Positions 53,078 through 61,597 of a stretch of 64,000 nucleotides of DNA are shown piece after piece. Origin of the DNA: Lacunisphaera limnophila. GTDB lineage: Bacteria; Verrucomicrobiota; Verrucomicrobiia; Opitutales; Opitutaceae. Position 1 is the stretch's first letter. Every line of letters begins with the position of its first letter. The DNA lies in the NCBI RefSeq assembly GCF_001746835.1, contig NZ_CP016094.1, positions 1,240,001-1,304,000 on the forward strand. Reading direction: 5' to 3'. Both the position numbers and the translations under genes were made by a program. Below the pieces are notes generated by a model, which was not told the DNA's origin, made no database searches, and saw only the letters and a program-made list of their open reading frames with translations.

Positions 53078-53133
53078 CGCCAACGGGGAGCGGGCAATCT
53101 CGCGGCCGAAAATTCCACCCTGCCCAACCACTC

Positions 53134-54015
53134 ATGAAACTCCGTCTGCTCACCCTCCTGACCGGTTTTCTTCTCGCCGTGCTTCCCCTCTCTGCCCAGG
53201 TCTTTCTGGGCTCGGATGATTTTAACGACAACACGCTGACCTTGGACTCCCTGGAGGGCGAGCAGCCCGGCATCTGGAGCTTCTCGATTCCCCGCGGCAG
53301 CGGCGCGTGGACCGAGACCAACCAGCGCATGGAGTACACGAACAGCAATGTTAACTTCAACAACACGGCTTTCCTCGCTCGGGTGGATACGCGCGAATCG
53401 ACCACCGCGGTCGGCGGGGCCGGCCTGAGCGCCGGCAATCCCTTCAACTCAAATTGGACGGCGCAGGTCACGGCCACCAACACCATGACCGCCATCACCG
53501 CCGGTTCCACCATGGCCGGCATCGAAACCTTCACCCGCCCGGGCGACGCGGTCGGTTCCAACTCCTACTATGGCATCTACCTCCAGACCGCGCCCGGCGC
53601 CACCAACCTGCAGTTCGAGTGGGGCAGTTGGAACGGCTCGGCCTGGGTCCGCACCAGCACGTTCGCGTCCACGGTTGATACCAGCGACGTGCTCCTGCGC
53701 ATGACCTTCGATGCCACGACCAAGAACCTGTTGCTGGACTACAGCTTCAATGCCGGCGCCACCTTCACAACCGGCGCCACCTTCGATCTCGACGGCGCGG
53801 AGGCCGGCCCGGCTGTCCCCTACGGCGGTGGCATGGCGATCGAGCTCGCGGTCACCTCCCGCGCCACCGGCTCGGCCATCACCGCGGGCCAGATCACCTT
53901 CGACAACTTTGCCGTCACCGCCATCCCCGAGCCCTCCACCTACGCCGCCTTCGCCGGCCTCGGGGCCCTCGGTCTCGTCCTCTGGCGCCGCCGCCAAGCC
54001 AAGTCCTCCTCATGA
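53134..54015 (+). CDS. PEP-CTERM sorting domain protein 2
   Basis: The 293-residue exported protein has a signal peptide (MKLRLLTLLTGFLLAVLPLS...), a beta-rich domain opening QVFLGSDDFNDNTLTLDS and a C-terminal IPEPSTYAAFAG followed by a hydrophobic helix and RRRQAKSSS. It is a diverged relative of protein 1, most similar at the two ends. The stop overlaps the next small ORF's start by four bases (ATGA). It should be exported and processed by an exosortase. No catalytic motif is visible. Confidence 0.9.
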   Translation: MKLRLLTLLTGFLLAVLPLSAQVFLGSDDFNDNTLTLDSLEGEQPGIWSFSIPRGSGAWTETNQRMEYTNSNVNFNNTAFLARVDTRESTTAVGGAGLSAGNPFNSNWTAQVTATNTMTAITAGSTMAGIETFTRPGDAVGSNSYYGIYLQTAPGATNLQFEWGSWNGSAWVRTSTFASTVDTSDVLLRMTFDATTKNLLLDYSFNAGATFTTGATFDLDGAEAGPAVPYGGGMAIELAVTSRATGSAITAGQITFDNFAVTAIPEPSTYAAFAGLGALGLVLWRRRQAKSSS

Positions 54016-54182
54016 CCCTCGGTCCCGTTGAAATCGCCCTGATCGGCCTCTCGTCCGTCGTCCTCTCCCTGCTCGGCTACTGGGCCTGGATGGGGATCGC
54101 CGGCTGGCTGGCCGACCGCCGGTGGCGCAAAAACGGCATCGACCGGCGTTCCGGCCCGCCCGGACGTCGGAACAACGACTGA
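54012..54182 (+). CDS. Small single-helix membrane protein coupled to PEP-CTERM gene 2
   Basis: The 56-residue ORF (MTLGPVEIALIGLSSVVLSL...) has one transmembrane helix, then YWAWMGIAGWLADRRWRKNG and a basic tail (DRRSGPPGRRNND). Its ATG overlaps the PEP-CTERM stop (ATGA), implying translational coupling. Layout recalls the 46-residue product at 46897-47037 (helix, YW, WL, RR). Function is unknown; association with the PEP-CTERM protein is inferred from the overlap. Confidence 0.6.
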   Translation: MTLGPVEIALIGLSSVVLSLLGYWAWMGIAGWLADRRWRKNGIDRRSGPPGRRNND

Positions 54183-54234
54183 CCCCGGTTAGAGGGAAAC
54201 TTTTTTCGCCGGGGCCTGTCCGTACCCGCACACC

Positions 54235-54290
54235 GCCGCCAAGGCGAAGGACGGCCCCCCGTGACTCCGGGCGACCCTCGCCTTGGCGGC
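54235..54290. repeat. 13-bp perfect inverted repeat downstream of the PEP-CTERM genes
   Basis: GCCGCCAAGGCGA (54235-54247) and TCGCCTTGGCGGC (54278-54290) are perfect inverted copies with a 30-base centre, followed by CGGTTGTTTTG. This may be a terminator for the PEP-CTERM transcript or another dispersed palindrome. A CCCCGG...CCGGGG hairpin (54183-54214) precedes it. I saw nothing else in 54183-54449. Confidence 0.55.
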
Positions 54291-54449
54291 CGGTTGTTTT
54301 GAGGTGTAACCTCCCGCCGGCTGAGGGTTTGCCTATTCACCAAGGGGGCAGAGGCTGTGCCCCAGTTTCCCTCGTTGACCGGGCGGGTGGGCCCGGTAGT
54401 TAGACCCGTCCTATCCGCCTTCGCCCCCTGGCCTTGGCGCGACCAGAGC

Positions 54450-55811
54450 ATGAACCGGGTCTATATCAAAACCTACGGCTGCCAGATGAACGAGCGCGAC
54501 AGCGAGGCCGTCGCGGCCCTGCTGCGCGCCCGGGGCTACCGCATCGTGCAGGACGAGAACGCCTGCGATGTCATGCTCCTCAACACCTGCAGCGTGCGCG
54601 ACATGGCGGAGCAAAAGGCCATCGGCAAGGCCGGCTACGCCGCCCAGAAGAAGAAGCGCAACCCGCGCTTCCTCCTGGGCATCCTCGGCTGCATGGCCCA
54701 GAACCGCGGCGCCTCCCTCTTGGATGCGCTGCCGGACGTCGACCTCATCGTCGGCACCCAGAAATTTCACCAGGTCCCGGACTACCTCGACAACCTCCGC
54801 GCCGCCCAGGCCGCCGGCGCCCCGCTCCCGACCAGCATCGTCGACATCGCCGAGGAGGCCGGTTCCCAAAACACCATCCGCGACCATGTGCTCGAGGACC
54901 GGCAGGTCACGGCCTTCGTCTCCATCCAGCAGGGCTGCAACATGGACTGCGCCTTCTGCATCGTCCCGAAGACCCGCGGCGACGAGCGCTCGCGGCCGAT
55001 GGAAGAGATCGTGCGCGAGTGCGAGGAACTCGCGGAGCGCGGCGTGCGCGAGATCACCCTGCTCGGGCAGATCGTCACCAGCTACGGCCGCCGCGACTAC
55101 GCCCACACCGACGGGGTCACGCCCTTCGTGCAGCTGCTTGAGCGCGTGAATGCCATCCCCGGCATCAAGCGCATCCGCTTCACCTCGCCGCACCCGCGCG
55201 GCTTCAAGGACGACCTCATCCAGGCCTACGGCCGGCTCGAGAAACTTTGCGAATACGTCCACCTGCCCATGCAGTCCGGCAGCGACCGCATCCTGAAGGC
55301 CATGAACCGGCCCTACTCGCGCGACCGCTACCGGCAGATCGTGGACGACCTGCGCCGCGTGCGACCCGACATGTATTTCTCGACCGACATCATCGTCGGT
55401 TTCCCGGGCGAGACCGACGAGGAGTTCGCCCAGACCCGCGAGCTCTTCGCGGCCTGCAACTACGACATGGCCTACATCTTCAAGTACTCGATCCGGACTG
55501 GCACGCCCGCGGCGGACATGGGCGACCAGATCCCCGACGAGGTGAAGGAGGCGCGCAACGCCGAGCTGCTGGCGATCCTCCAGGCCAACTCCAACCGCCG
55601 CAACGCCACCCTGCTCGGGACCACCCAGGAGGTGCTCGTCGAGGGCCCCGACAAGAAGGGCCTGGGCTTCATGGGCCGCACCCGGGGCAACCGCATCGTG
55701 CACTTCGCCGCGAGCGACCGCCTCATCGGCGAGCTGGTCCCCGTGAAGATCGACCGCGTCTCAACGGCCGTGCTCTACGGCCAGCTGGAGCTGGCGGGAG
55801 TTAAGGTTTGA
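54450..55811 (+). CDS. miaB: tRNA-2-methylthio-N6-dimethylallyladenosine synthase
   Basis: MiaB adds a methylthio group to i6A37 of tRNAs. The 453-residue product has an N-terminal domain with auxiliary-cluster cysteines C11 (TYGCQMN), C47 (LNTCSVR) and C81 (LGCMAQ). The radical SAM motif is CNMDCAFC (C163, C167, C170), and a C-terminal TRAM domain follows (VLVEGPDKKGLGFMGRTRGNR). ATG 54450 is chosen; the longer frame to 54357 is not homologous. It is followed immediately by a CACAGAG palindrome. Confidence 0.96.
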   Translation: MNRVYIKTYGCQMNERDSEAVAALLRARGYRIVQDENACDVMLLNTCSVRDMAEQKAIGKAGYAAQKKKRNPRFLLGILGCMAQNRGASLLDALPDVDLIVGTQKFHQVPDYLDNLRAAQAAGAPLPTSIVDIAEEAGSQNTIRDHVLEDRQVTAFVSIQQGCNMDCAFCIVPKTRGDERSRPMEEIVRECEELAERGVREITLLGQIVTSYGRRDYAHTDGVTPFVQLLERVNAIPGIKRIRFTSPHPRGFKDDLIQAYGRLEKLCEYVHLPMQSGSDRILKAMNRPYSRDRYRQIVDDLRRVRPDMYFSTDIIVGFPGETDEEFAQTRELFAACNYDMAYIFKYSIRTGTPAADMGDQIPDEVKEARNAELLAILQANSNRRNATLLGTTQEVLVEGPDKKGLGFMGRTRGNRIVHFAASDRLIGELVPVKIDRVSTAVLYGQLELAGVKV

Positions 55812-55890
55812 ACCACGGAGACACAGAGGCCACAGAGATGTTTTCCCGATGCCCTTTTCCTTCCTCCGTGTTCTCCGTGCCTCTGTGGTT
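55811..55890. repeat. CACAGAG/CTCTGTG palindromic element, copy 3
   Basis: Left arm 55811-55837 (AACCACGGAGACACAGAGGC...) and right arm 55864-55890 form a 27-bp inverted repeat with six mismatches. The left arm begins on the last base of the miaB stop codon. The right arm ends 11 bases before the next ATG. Confidence 0.8.
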
Positions 55891-55901
55891 CCCTTAAGCG
55901 C

Positions 55902-56447
55902 ATGAGCCTTTTCCTCGCCACCCTCCTTCCCGGCCTGTTGCTCGCCGCCCTCGGCGGCCTGCTGTGCTGGAACGGCGCGCCGGTCGCGAACGGCGCCCGG
56001 GCCCTGCCGCGCTCCCGCCCGGCGGCGTGGGTGCTCTTCGGCGGAGCCACCCTGTGGTTCATCTGGCGGCTGTCGCACATCGGCGAGGCTGACCTGATCT
56101 TCTTCCAGACCCCGACGCCCGTGATGCTCGGCTTTGGCGCCCTGGCGGTGCTGGCCTTCATCTACACCCCTGACTTTCTCGCCGTGCGCGGCCTCAGCGT
56201 GTTGGCCTTGCTCGGTGCCGAACCGGTGCTGCGCGCCGCCTACATGGAATGGAGCCACCCGCAGCGCCTGCTGATGGTCACCGCGGTGTACATCGCCTTG
56301 AGCGCCGCGCTGTACCTCGCGGCCTATCCGTTTCGCCTGCGCGATTTGTTTGAGTGGCTGTTCCGCACGCCGGGCCGGCCGCGCCTGATTGGCGCGATTG
56401 TGCTCGGTTACGGTCTCGCCACCTCGGCCGCCGCCTTCACCTACTGA
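55902..56447 (+). CDS. Hypothetical multi-helix membrane protein
   Basis: The 181-residue product has five or six predicted transmembrane helices, with the polar segment WRLSHIGEADLIFFQTPTP between helices 2 and 3 and YMEWSHPQRLLMVT between later ones. I do not recognise the family. It ends 3 bases before gmk and is likely co-transcribed with it. The miaB gene is upstream, but a palindrome lies between. Confidence 0.65.
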   Translation: MSLFLATLLPGLLLAALGGLLCWNGAPVANGARALPRSRPAAWVLFGGATLWFIWRLSHIGEADLIFFQTPTPVMLGFGALAVLAFIYTPDFLAVRGLSVLALLGAEPVLRAAYMEWSHPQRLLMVTAVYIALSAALYLAAYPFRLRDLFEWLFRTPGRPRLIGAIVLGYGLATSAAAFTY

Positions 56448-56450
56448 CCG

Positions 56451-57053
56451 ATGGCCGTCGTCCCGCATGGCTTGATCATCCTCGCCGGCCCGGCCGGCGT
56501 GGGCAAAAGCACGCTCTGCGACCGCCTGGTCGCCGAGGCGCCGCAATTCGAGCGCGTGGTCACGGCCACCACCCGCCCCCCGCGACCCAACGAGGTCAAC
56601 GGCCGGGACTACCATTTTCTCAGCGAGGCGGAATTCGACCTCCGCCAGCAGGCCGGCGAATTCCTCGAATGGGCCTGCGTCCACCGCAAGTACCGCTACG
56701 GCACGCTCAAGTCCGCGGTGCTCGGCCGCCTGCCGGAGACCAACCTGGTGATGAACATCGACGTGCAGGGCGTGCGTAGCATCCGCGCCGCGGCGGCGCA
56801 GATCCCGCTGCTCCAGCGCTGCCTCGTCACTATCTTCATCGCGCCCGACTCCCTCGATGTGCTCCGCGAACGCCTCGAGGGCCGCGGGCCGCTGCCGGCC
56901 GAGGAGCTGGCCCGCCGCATGCAGAGCGCCGAGCTCGAGCTGGCCGACCGCTTTAGTTACGACTACATCATCCACAGCTCCACGAAGGAGCAGGACTTCC
57001 GCGCGCTGCTCGACTACTGGGCGCAGGCCCAGGCCCGGCTGGGTGGGACGTAG
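56451..57053 (+). CDS. gmk: Guanylate kinase
   Basis: Gmk phosphorylates GMP to GDP with ATP. The 200-residue protein has P-loop GPAGVGKST (13-21), the GMP-binding block TRPPRPNEVNGRDYHFLSEAEFD, and the lid region with ERLEGRGPLPAEELARRMQSAELE. The P-loop reads PAG, where the usual form is PSG. Length is normal for bacterial enzymes. It follows the membrane-protein gene by 3 bases. Confidence 0.95.
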   Translation: MAVVPHGLIILAGPAGVGKSTLCDRLVAEAPQFERVVTATTRPPRPNEVNGRDYHFLSEAEFDLRQQAGEFLEWACVHRKYRYGTLKSAVLGRLPETNLVMNIDVQGVRSIRAAAAQIPLLQRCLVTIFIAPDSLDVLRERLEGRGPLPAEELARRMQSAELELADRFSYDYIIHSSTKEQDFRALLDYWAQAQARLGGT

Positions 57054-57092
57054 CCCGCTTGCGCGGCCGACCCTTTCGGACATGGTGCCGCC

Positions 57093-58154
57093 ATGCCTTT
57101 TTCCCGCCGCCGCTTCCTCCGCCTGCTGCCCGCCGGCCTGGCCGTGCTGGGGACCGGAAAAACCGCCCGGGCCGCCGAACCCATGAATCCTCCCTATCCG
57201 CGCAGCGATCACTTCGACGGCGAACGGTTCTTCAATCCCTCCGGGAAAAACCCGCTGGGGTTTCGCGACCTGATGAAGTGGCAATTCAGCCGGGCCCAAG
57301 GCGTCTGGCCCACCTGGGTGGAAAACACCGCCCAGCCCGCGCTCCCCGCCACCCTCGGTCCGCGCGAGTGTGCCGTGACCTTCGTCGGCCATGCCTCCTT
57401 CCTGATCCAGTTCGACGGGTTGAACATTCTCACCGACCCGATCTGGTCCGACCGCTGCAGTCCCGTGTCCTGGGCCGGGCCGAAACGCGTGCGCGCCCCC
57501 GGCATCGCCTTCGAGGCCCTGCCGCGCATCGACCTCGTGCTGCTCAGCCACAATCACTACGACCACCTCGACCTGCCCACCCTGCAGCGCCTGCACGCCG
57601 CGCACCGGCCGCTGATCGTGACCACGCTCGGCAACAAACCCTTTCTCGCGGATGAGGGCATCGACCACGTCGTCGAGCTCGACTGGTGGCAGGCGCACGA
57701 ACCGCGACCCGGCGTGCGCGTGACTGCGACCCCCGCCCAGCATTTCGCCGCCCGCGGGCTGGGCGACCGGTTCAAGACCCTGTGGGGTGGCTTCGCGCTC
57801 GAGACGCCGGCTGGCAAACTGTGGTTCGCCGGTGACTCGGGTTATTTTGACGGCTTCAAGACCATCGGCGAAAAGCTCGGGCCCTTCGACCTGGCCTTCA
57901 TTCCCATCGGGGCCTACGAGCCGCGCTGGTTCATGCAGCCGGTGCACTGCACGCCCGCCGAGGCTCTCCAGATCCACCGCGACGTCCGCGCCCGCCGCAG
58001 CCTCGCGATGCACTTCGGCTGCTTCCCTCTGGCCGATGACAGCTACGAGCAGCCGGTGACCGATTTCCAGTCCGCCTATGCCTCCTCCGGCCTGAGCCCG
58101 GGTGAATTCGCCCTGCCCGAGGTCGGGGAGACGCGCGTGCTGGCGCTGGGCTAG
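57093..58154 (+). CDS. MBL-fold metallo-hydrolase (NAPE-PLD/UlaG-like), exported
   Basis: The 353-residue protein begins MPFSRRRFLRLLPAGLAVLG, a twin-arginine-like signal ending near AARAAEP. The metallo-beta-lactamase fold shows FVGHASFLIQFDGLNILTDPIWSDRCSP, the metal motif LSHNHYDHLD, and WFAGDSGYFDGF; HFGCF supplies the last ligand region. This arrangement matches the NAPE-phospholipase D/UlaG branch. Substrate is unknown; a lipid phosphodiester is possible. Confidence 0.88.
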   Translation: MPFSRRRFLRLLPAGLAVLGTGKTARAAEPMNPPYPRSDHFDGERFFNPSGKNPLGFRDLMKWQFSRAQGVWPTWVENTAQPALPATLGPRECAVTFVGHASFLIQFDGLNILTDPIWSDRCSPVSWAGPKRVRAPGIAFEALPRIDLVLLSHNHYDHLDLPTLQRLHAAHRPLIVTTLGNKPFLADEGIDHVVELDWWQAHEPRPGVRVTATPAQHFAARGLGDRFKTLWGGFALETPAGKLWFAGDSGYFDGFKTIGEKLGPFDLAFIPIGAYEPRWFMQPVHCTPAEALQIHRDVRARRSLAMHFGCFPLADDSYEQPVTDFQSAYASSGLSPGEFALPEVGETRVLALG

Positions 58155-58167
58155 GGCGGCCCGATCG

Positions 58168-58959
58168 CTATTTCTTCGGCTTGTTGCGGTATTCGGCGCT
58201 GCGGCGGAGCTCGTCGCGGACGTCGCTCTCGGTCCACCCGCGCCGGAGCACGACGCTGGTGAATTGACGCAGGCCGCTCGGATCGACCTCGCGACCCAGC
58301 ACGTCCAGGTAGGCGCGACGCACGATCATCTCGGCGGCCTCGGTCCGGTACACTTTCTCGCCGCGGAGGTGCTCGCGGAGCATCGCCTCGGTCCAGCCTT
58401 GGTCAATGAACCGGCTGCGGAAGTCCCGCAGCTCATCGGGACGGGGCTCGCGGCCAAGGTAGTCGTTGAACGTGGCCTTGATAATTTTCTCGGGATCCGG
58501 GCGGGGACGGCCGGGGCTCGGATCGCGATCGCGATCGCGCCCACGTGACCGCTCCACGCGCAGGGAGGAGATGCGGTCGTTCCAGGTGAGAGAGACGCTG
58601 CCGACCACCGGGCGGCCGGTCAGGTCGCGGGTGTTTTCGGCCACGCGCAAGGCATCGCCGCGAAAACGCCCGTCCGCGTAGGCGATGAGCTCGACGTCGC
58701 CTTCGATCCGGATGGAGGAGATCCCGTCGTTCAGCCGGGCGCCGTTCTCGAACGTGACGCCCGACATGTTCTCGATGTCGTCGCCGGGATAAAGCACCAG
58801 GGCATCGCCCCGGAAACCCACCTTCTCATAGACGATGACCCGACCGCCGTAGCGGCGATTGCCATCCTCGCGGCCTCCCTGTCTGTCACCGGCGCTGTCC
58901 GCCTGGGTCGTGGTGAGCAACGCAAACAGCACAACAAGCAAACGGGTTTTCATGGCCAT
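58168..58959 (-). CDS. Secreted beta/gamma-crystallin-like protein with DUF4214-like repeats
   Basis: The 263-residue product has a signal peptide (MAMKTRLLVVLFALLTTTQA), a beta/gamma-crystallin-like domain (about 39-138; VIVYEKVGFRGDALVLYPG, then ELIAYADGRFRGDALRV), a basic Asp/Arg/Pro linker, and two helical units resembling DUF4214 (FNDYLGREPRPDELRDF... and AYLDVLGREVDPSGLRQF). The crystallin part might bind Ca2+; the DUF4214-like part is common in secreted or cell-surface proteins. ATG 58959 or 58953 both work. It converges with the metallo-hydrolase. Confidence 0.72.
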   Translation of the reverse strand: MAMKTRLLVVLFALLTTTQADSAGDRQGGREDGNRRYGGRVIVYEKVGFRGDALVLYPGDDIENMSGVTFENGARLNDGISSIRIEGDVELIAYADGRFRGDALRVAENTRDLTGRPVVGSVSLTWNDRISSLRVERSRGRDRDRDPSPGRPRPDPEKIIKATFNDYLGREPRPDELRDFRSRFIDQGWTEAMLREHLRGEKVYRTEAAEMIVRRAYLDVLGREVDPSGLRQFTSVVLRRGWTESDVRDELRRSAEYRNKPKK

Positions 58960-59143
58960 AAGACGCCAGTCGCGGGTCGAATATTCAAGCTTTCGTCGGC
59001 GGGTCGGCCTGCATCCGCCACCCGGGGCCAGGCGTAGATTCCCGCGATAACCGTCACCAAGCGGCATCGGGGCCAGCCGGCCCCGGTCACCCGTGCGGTG
59101 TCCCGGATCACCCCTCCCTCCAACCACACCAGAAACAGTCTAC

Positions 59144-59926
59144 ATGAAACCTGGATCCATTCCCTCCTTCCTGCGGGGCGTGTTCATCGCCTCTCTGCTC
59201 TCCGTGTCCTGTGTCACCCTTCCCGCCGCCTGGAGCCTGTCCCTGAAAGCGGGTATCACCCAGTACACCGGCGGCGATTTCCACCAAGGTCCCGCCTTTG
59301 ACGGCTCCGTCCTGCTTGGGTTGCCGGCCGGCAGCCTGCCCGTGGATGTGGACGCCAAAAGTTTTGATGATGTGTATGGCAACTTCAACGAGCTGCGTCT
59401 CGAGGCCGCCTACGCCGCCAGCGAGAACCTCAGCTACACCATTGGCCTCGGCTGGCTATCGGGCATGGACCAAGTCCTCCGGGTCGGCACGGTCGCCGGC
59501 ACGCTGCCACTCAATGCCGAGTTCAGCGACTATCAGGATGCCCTGATCTATGGCGGCGTGCGCTACAACTTCCGCCTGAACGAACGCTGGAACCCGTATG
59601 TGGGCGCTCAACTGGGCTACAAGCGGGTGGATGCGATCACGGCTTCGTTCTCCGTGCCCAACACACCGTTCAACCAGCCCTATCGGTCGGCCCTCACCGA
59701 AGCCAAATTCTACGACGCCAGCAATGTCTGGTCCTACGGCGTCGTGCTAGGGGTCGAATACCAACTGACCGACCGCGCAACCATCGGACTCGAGACGGGC
59801 TACCTGGCGCAGAGCTCACTCGACGACAACGACAGTGTCCTGGGTCTGCTCGGCCTGAATGCCCTCAACGACGAGGGCGACCTCAGCTACATGCCCCTGC
59901 GGCTCAGCCTGAATTACAGCTTCTGA
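59144..59926 (+). CDS. Outer-membrane beta-barrel protein
   Basis: The 260-residue product has a signal peptide (FLRGVFIASLLSVSCVTLPAA) and alternating-hydrophobicity strands throughout (YTIGLGWLSGM, YGGVRYNFRLNERWNPYVGAQLGYKRV, YGVVLGVEYQLTDRATIGLETGYL). It ends LRLSLNYSF, a C-terminal aromatic signature for Bam-dependent barrels. This suits an OmpA/OmpW-like small barrel of about 8 strands. No ligand can be inferred. A terminator follows. Confidence 0.8.
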   Translation: MKPGSIPSFLRGVFIASLLSVSCVTLPAAWSLSLKAGITQYTGGDFHQGPAFDGSVLLGLPAGSLPVDVDAKSFDDVYGNFNELRLEAAYAASENLSYTIGLGWLSGMDQVLRVGTVAGTLPLNAEFSDYQDALIYGGVRYNFRLNERWNPYVGAQLGYKRVDAITASFSVPNTPFNQPYRSALTEAKFYDASNVWSYGVVLGVEYQLTDRATIGLETGYLAQSSLDDNDSVLGLLGLNALNDEGDLSYMPLRLSLNYSF

Positions 59927-59937
59927 GGTTTGCCACC

Positions 59938-59966
59938 GCGGAGCCGGGCCACCGGCTCCGCTTTTT
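59938..59966 (+). terminator. Rho-independent terminator after the beta-barrel gene
   Basis: GCGGAGCCGG and CCGGCTCCGC form a nine- to ten-pair stem followed by TTTTT. It lies 12 bases after the stop, and its end touches the 3' end of the convergent nadB gene. Confidence 0.85.
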
Positions 59967-61527
59967 AATCACCGCCCGCGATGTAATGGCAGCCCTTGCT
60001 GACCGGGTTGAGCGCCGCGGCGTGCACCACCAGCAGGGCCGTCTGGATGGCGTTGCGCAACTCGATGAGATCGCGGGTGGGGCGGCAGTCGCGGTAGAAA
60101 GCCTGGATGTCCTCCCGCAGTTCCAGGAGAATGCGGCGCGCCCGCGCCAGCCGGCGGGGTGAGCGGATGATGCCGGCGTAGTTCCACATCGTCTGCCGGA
60201 TCTGCTGGAGGTCCTGCCGGATGAGCAGTGGGTCGGCGATCTTCGCGGGGCTGAGCCACTCGCAGGCCGTGGGGGCGGGAAACCTGTCCTTTGCCAGCTC
60301 GGCGAGGTCGGCGCGAGCGGCGGCCTTGGCGGCAACCAGGCATTCCAGCAGCGAGGTGCTGGCGAGCCGATTGGCGCCGTGCAGCCCGGTGCAGGCGGTC
60401 TCGCCGATGGCGTTGAGGTGGCGGACATTGGTGCGCCCGGCCAGATCGGTGTGCACGCCGCCGCAGGAAAAGTGCGCCGCCGGCACGACGGGGATGGGCT
60501 CCAGCGTGATATCCACGCCATGGGCGAGGCAGCGCTCATAGATGGCGGGAAAACGGCTGCGGATGAAATCCGGCTTGAGGGCGGAGAGATCGAGGTACGC
60601 GCAGAGCTCGCCGCTCGCGGCGAGGTGATGCTGGACGGCGCGTGAGACGACATCGCGCGGGGCCAGCGAACCGAGCGGATGGACGCCGTCCATGAAGCGG
60701 CGGCCGTGACCATCCACCAGCACGGCCCCCTCGCCGCGCAGGGCCTCGGTGATGAGGAAGGGCTGCGCGCCCTTCTTGAAAAAGACCGTGGGGTGAAACT
60801 GGACGTATTCGAGGTCGATCAGGCGGGCACCGACGCGGTAGGCCATCGCCACCCCGTGGCCGACGCTGCCGGGCTGGTTGGTGGTGTGCTGGAAGATCCC
60901 GCCGAGGCCGCCGGTGGCGAGCACGGTCTTGCGCGCCACGAAGGCCACGACCTCGCCGGTGGCGGTGTCCAGGGCATAGCAGCCGAAACAGGTGAGCGGC
61001 TCGTACCGGTCCTGCGGGTTGGTCGAGTTGTGCGAAAGCGTGAGCAGGTCCACCGCGACAAACCCGCTGCGGCGCGTGATCCCCGGGGTCGCGTCGACCT
61101 TGGTGGCGATGGCGCTGAGGATGGAATGTCCCGTGGTGTCCTTGGTGTGGATGATCCGCCGTTCGTGGTGGCCGCCCTCGCGGGCCAGCTCGAGTTCGCC
61201 GGCGGTGCCGCGATCGAATCCGATATTCAGGTCATCCAGCAGGAGCTCCTTCACGGCGGCAGGACCCTCCTCCGCCAGCTGGTTAATGGCGGCGGGATTG
61301 GCCGTGCCGTCACTCGCCTCCATGATGTCCTCGCGGAGGCTGTGTGGGTCGGGGGCGGTATCGTAGATGATGCCGCCCTGGGCCCAGTCACTGTTGGCCT
61401 GCAGGGGTTCGGCGAGGGAAAGGAGCTCCACCGTGCGTCCGGCGCGCGCGGCGTGCAGCGCATAGGCCGAGCCGGCGAGACCGGCACCCAGCACGAGGCA
61501 GTCGGTGTGGATGGTTTTCATCGGCAT
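59965..61527 (-). CDS. nadB: L-aspartate oxidase
   Basis: NadB oxidises L-aspartate to iminoaspartate, the first step of de novo NAD synthesis. The 520-residue flavoprotein shows the FAD dinucleotide motif GAGLAGSAYALHAA near the N terminus, DWAQGGIIY, ATGGLGGIFQHTTNQPGSVGHG, HPTVFF, and the C-terminal helical domain (GIIRSPRRLARARRIL). It is the last gene of nadA-nadC-nadB; the intervals are 39 and 70 bases. The adjacent plus-strand terminator meets its stop. Confidence 0.95.
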   Translation of the reverse strand: MPMKTIHTDCLVLGAGLAGSAYALHAARAGRTVELLSLAEPLQANSDWAQGGIIYDTAPDPHSLREDIMEASDGTANPAAINQLAEEGPAAVKELLLDDLNIGFDRGTAGELELAREGGHHERRIIHTKDTTGHSILSAIATKVDATPGITRRSGFVAVDLLTLSHNSTNPQDRYEPLTCFGCYALDTATGEVVAFVARKTVLATGGLGGIFQHTTNQPGSVGHGVAMAYRVGARLIDLEYVQFHPTVFFKKGAQPFLITEALRGEGAVLVDGHGRRFMDGVHPLGSLAPRDVVSRAVQHHLAASGELCAYLDLSALKPDFIRSRFPAIYERCLAHGVDITLEPIPVVPAAHFSCGGVHTDLAGRTNVRHLNAIGETACTGLHGANRLASTSLLECLVAAKAAARADLAELAKDRFPAPTACEWLSPAKIADPLLIRQDLQQIRQTMWNYAGIIRSPRRLARARRILLELREDIQAFYRDCRPTRDLIELRNAIQTALLVVHAAALNPVSKGCHYIAGGD

Positions 61528-61597
61528 GGAATCACGCGGGCACCACGACCGTGGGCTGACCGGTTACCCTTCCCTCTATGCGAGTGGCCTGGTAAAT

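Noticed and set aside
55761-58013. 750-codon minus-strand frame opposite gmk and neighbours
   Set aside because: Antisense to gmk and the MBL hydrolase; it also reads through a palindromic repeat.
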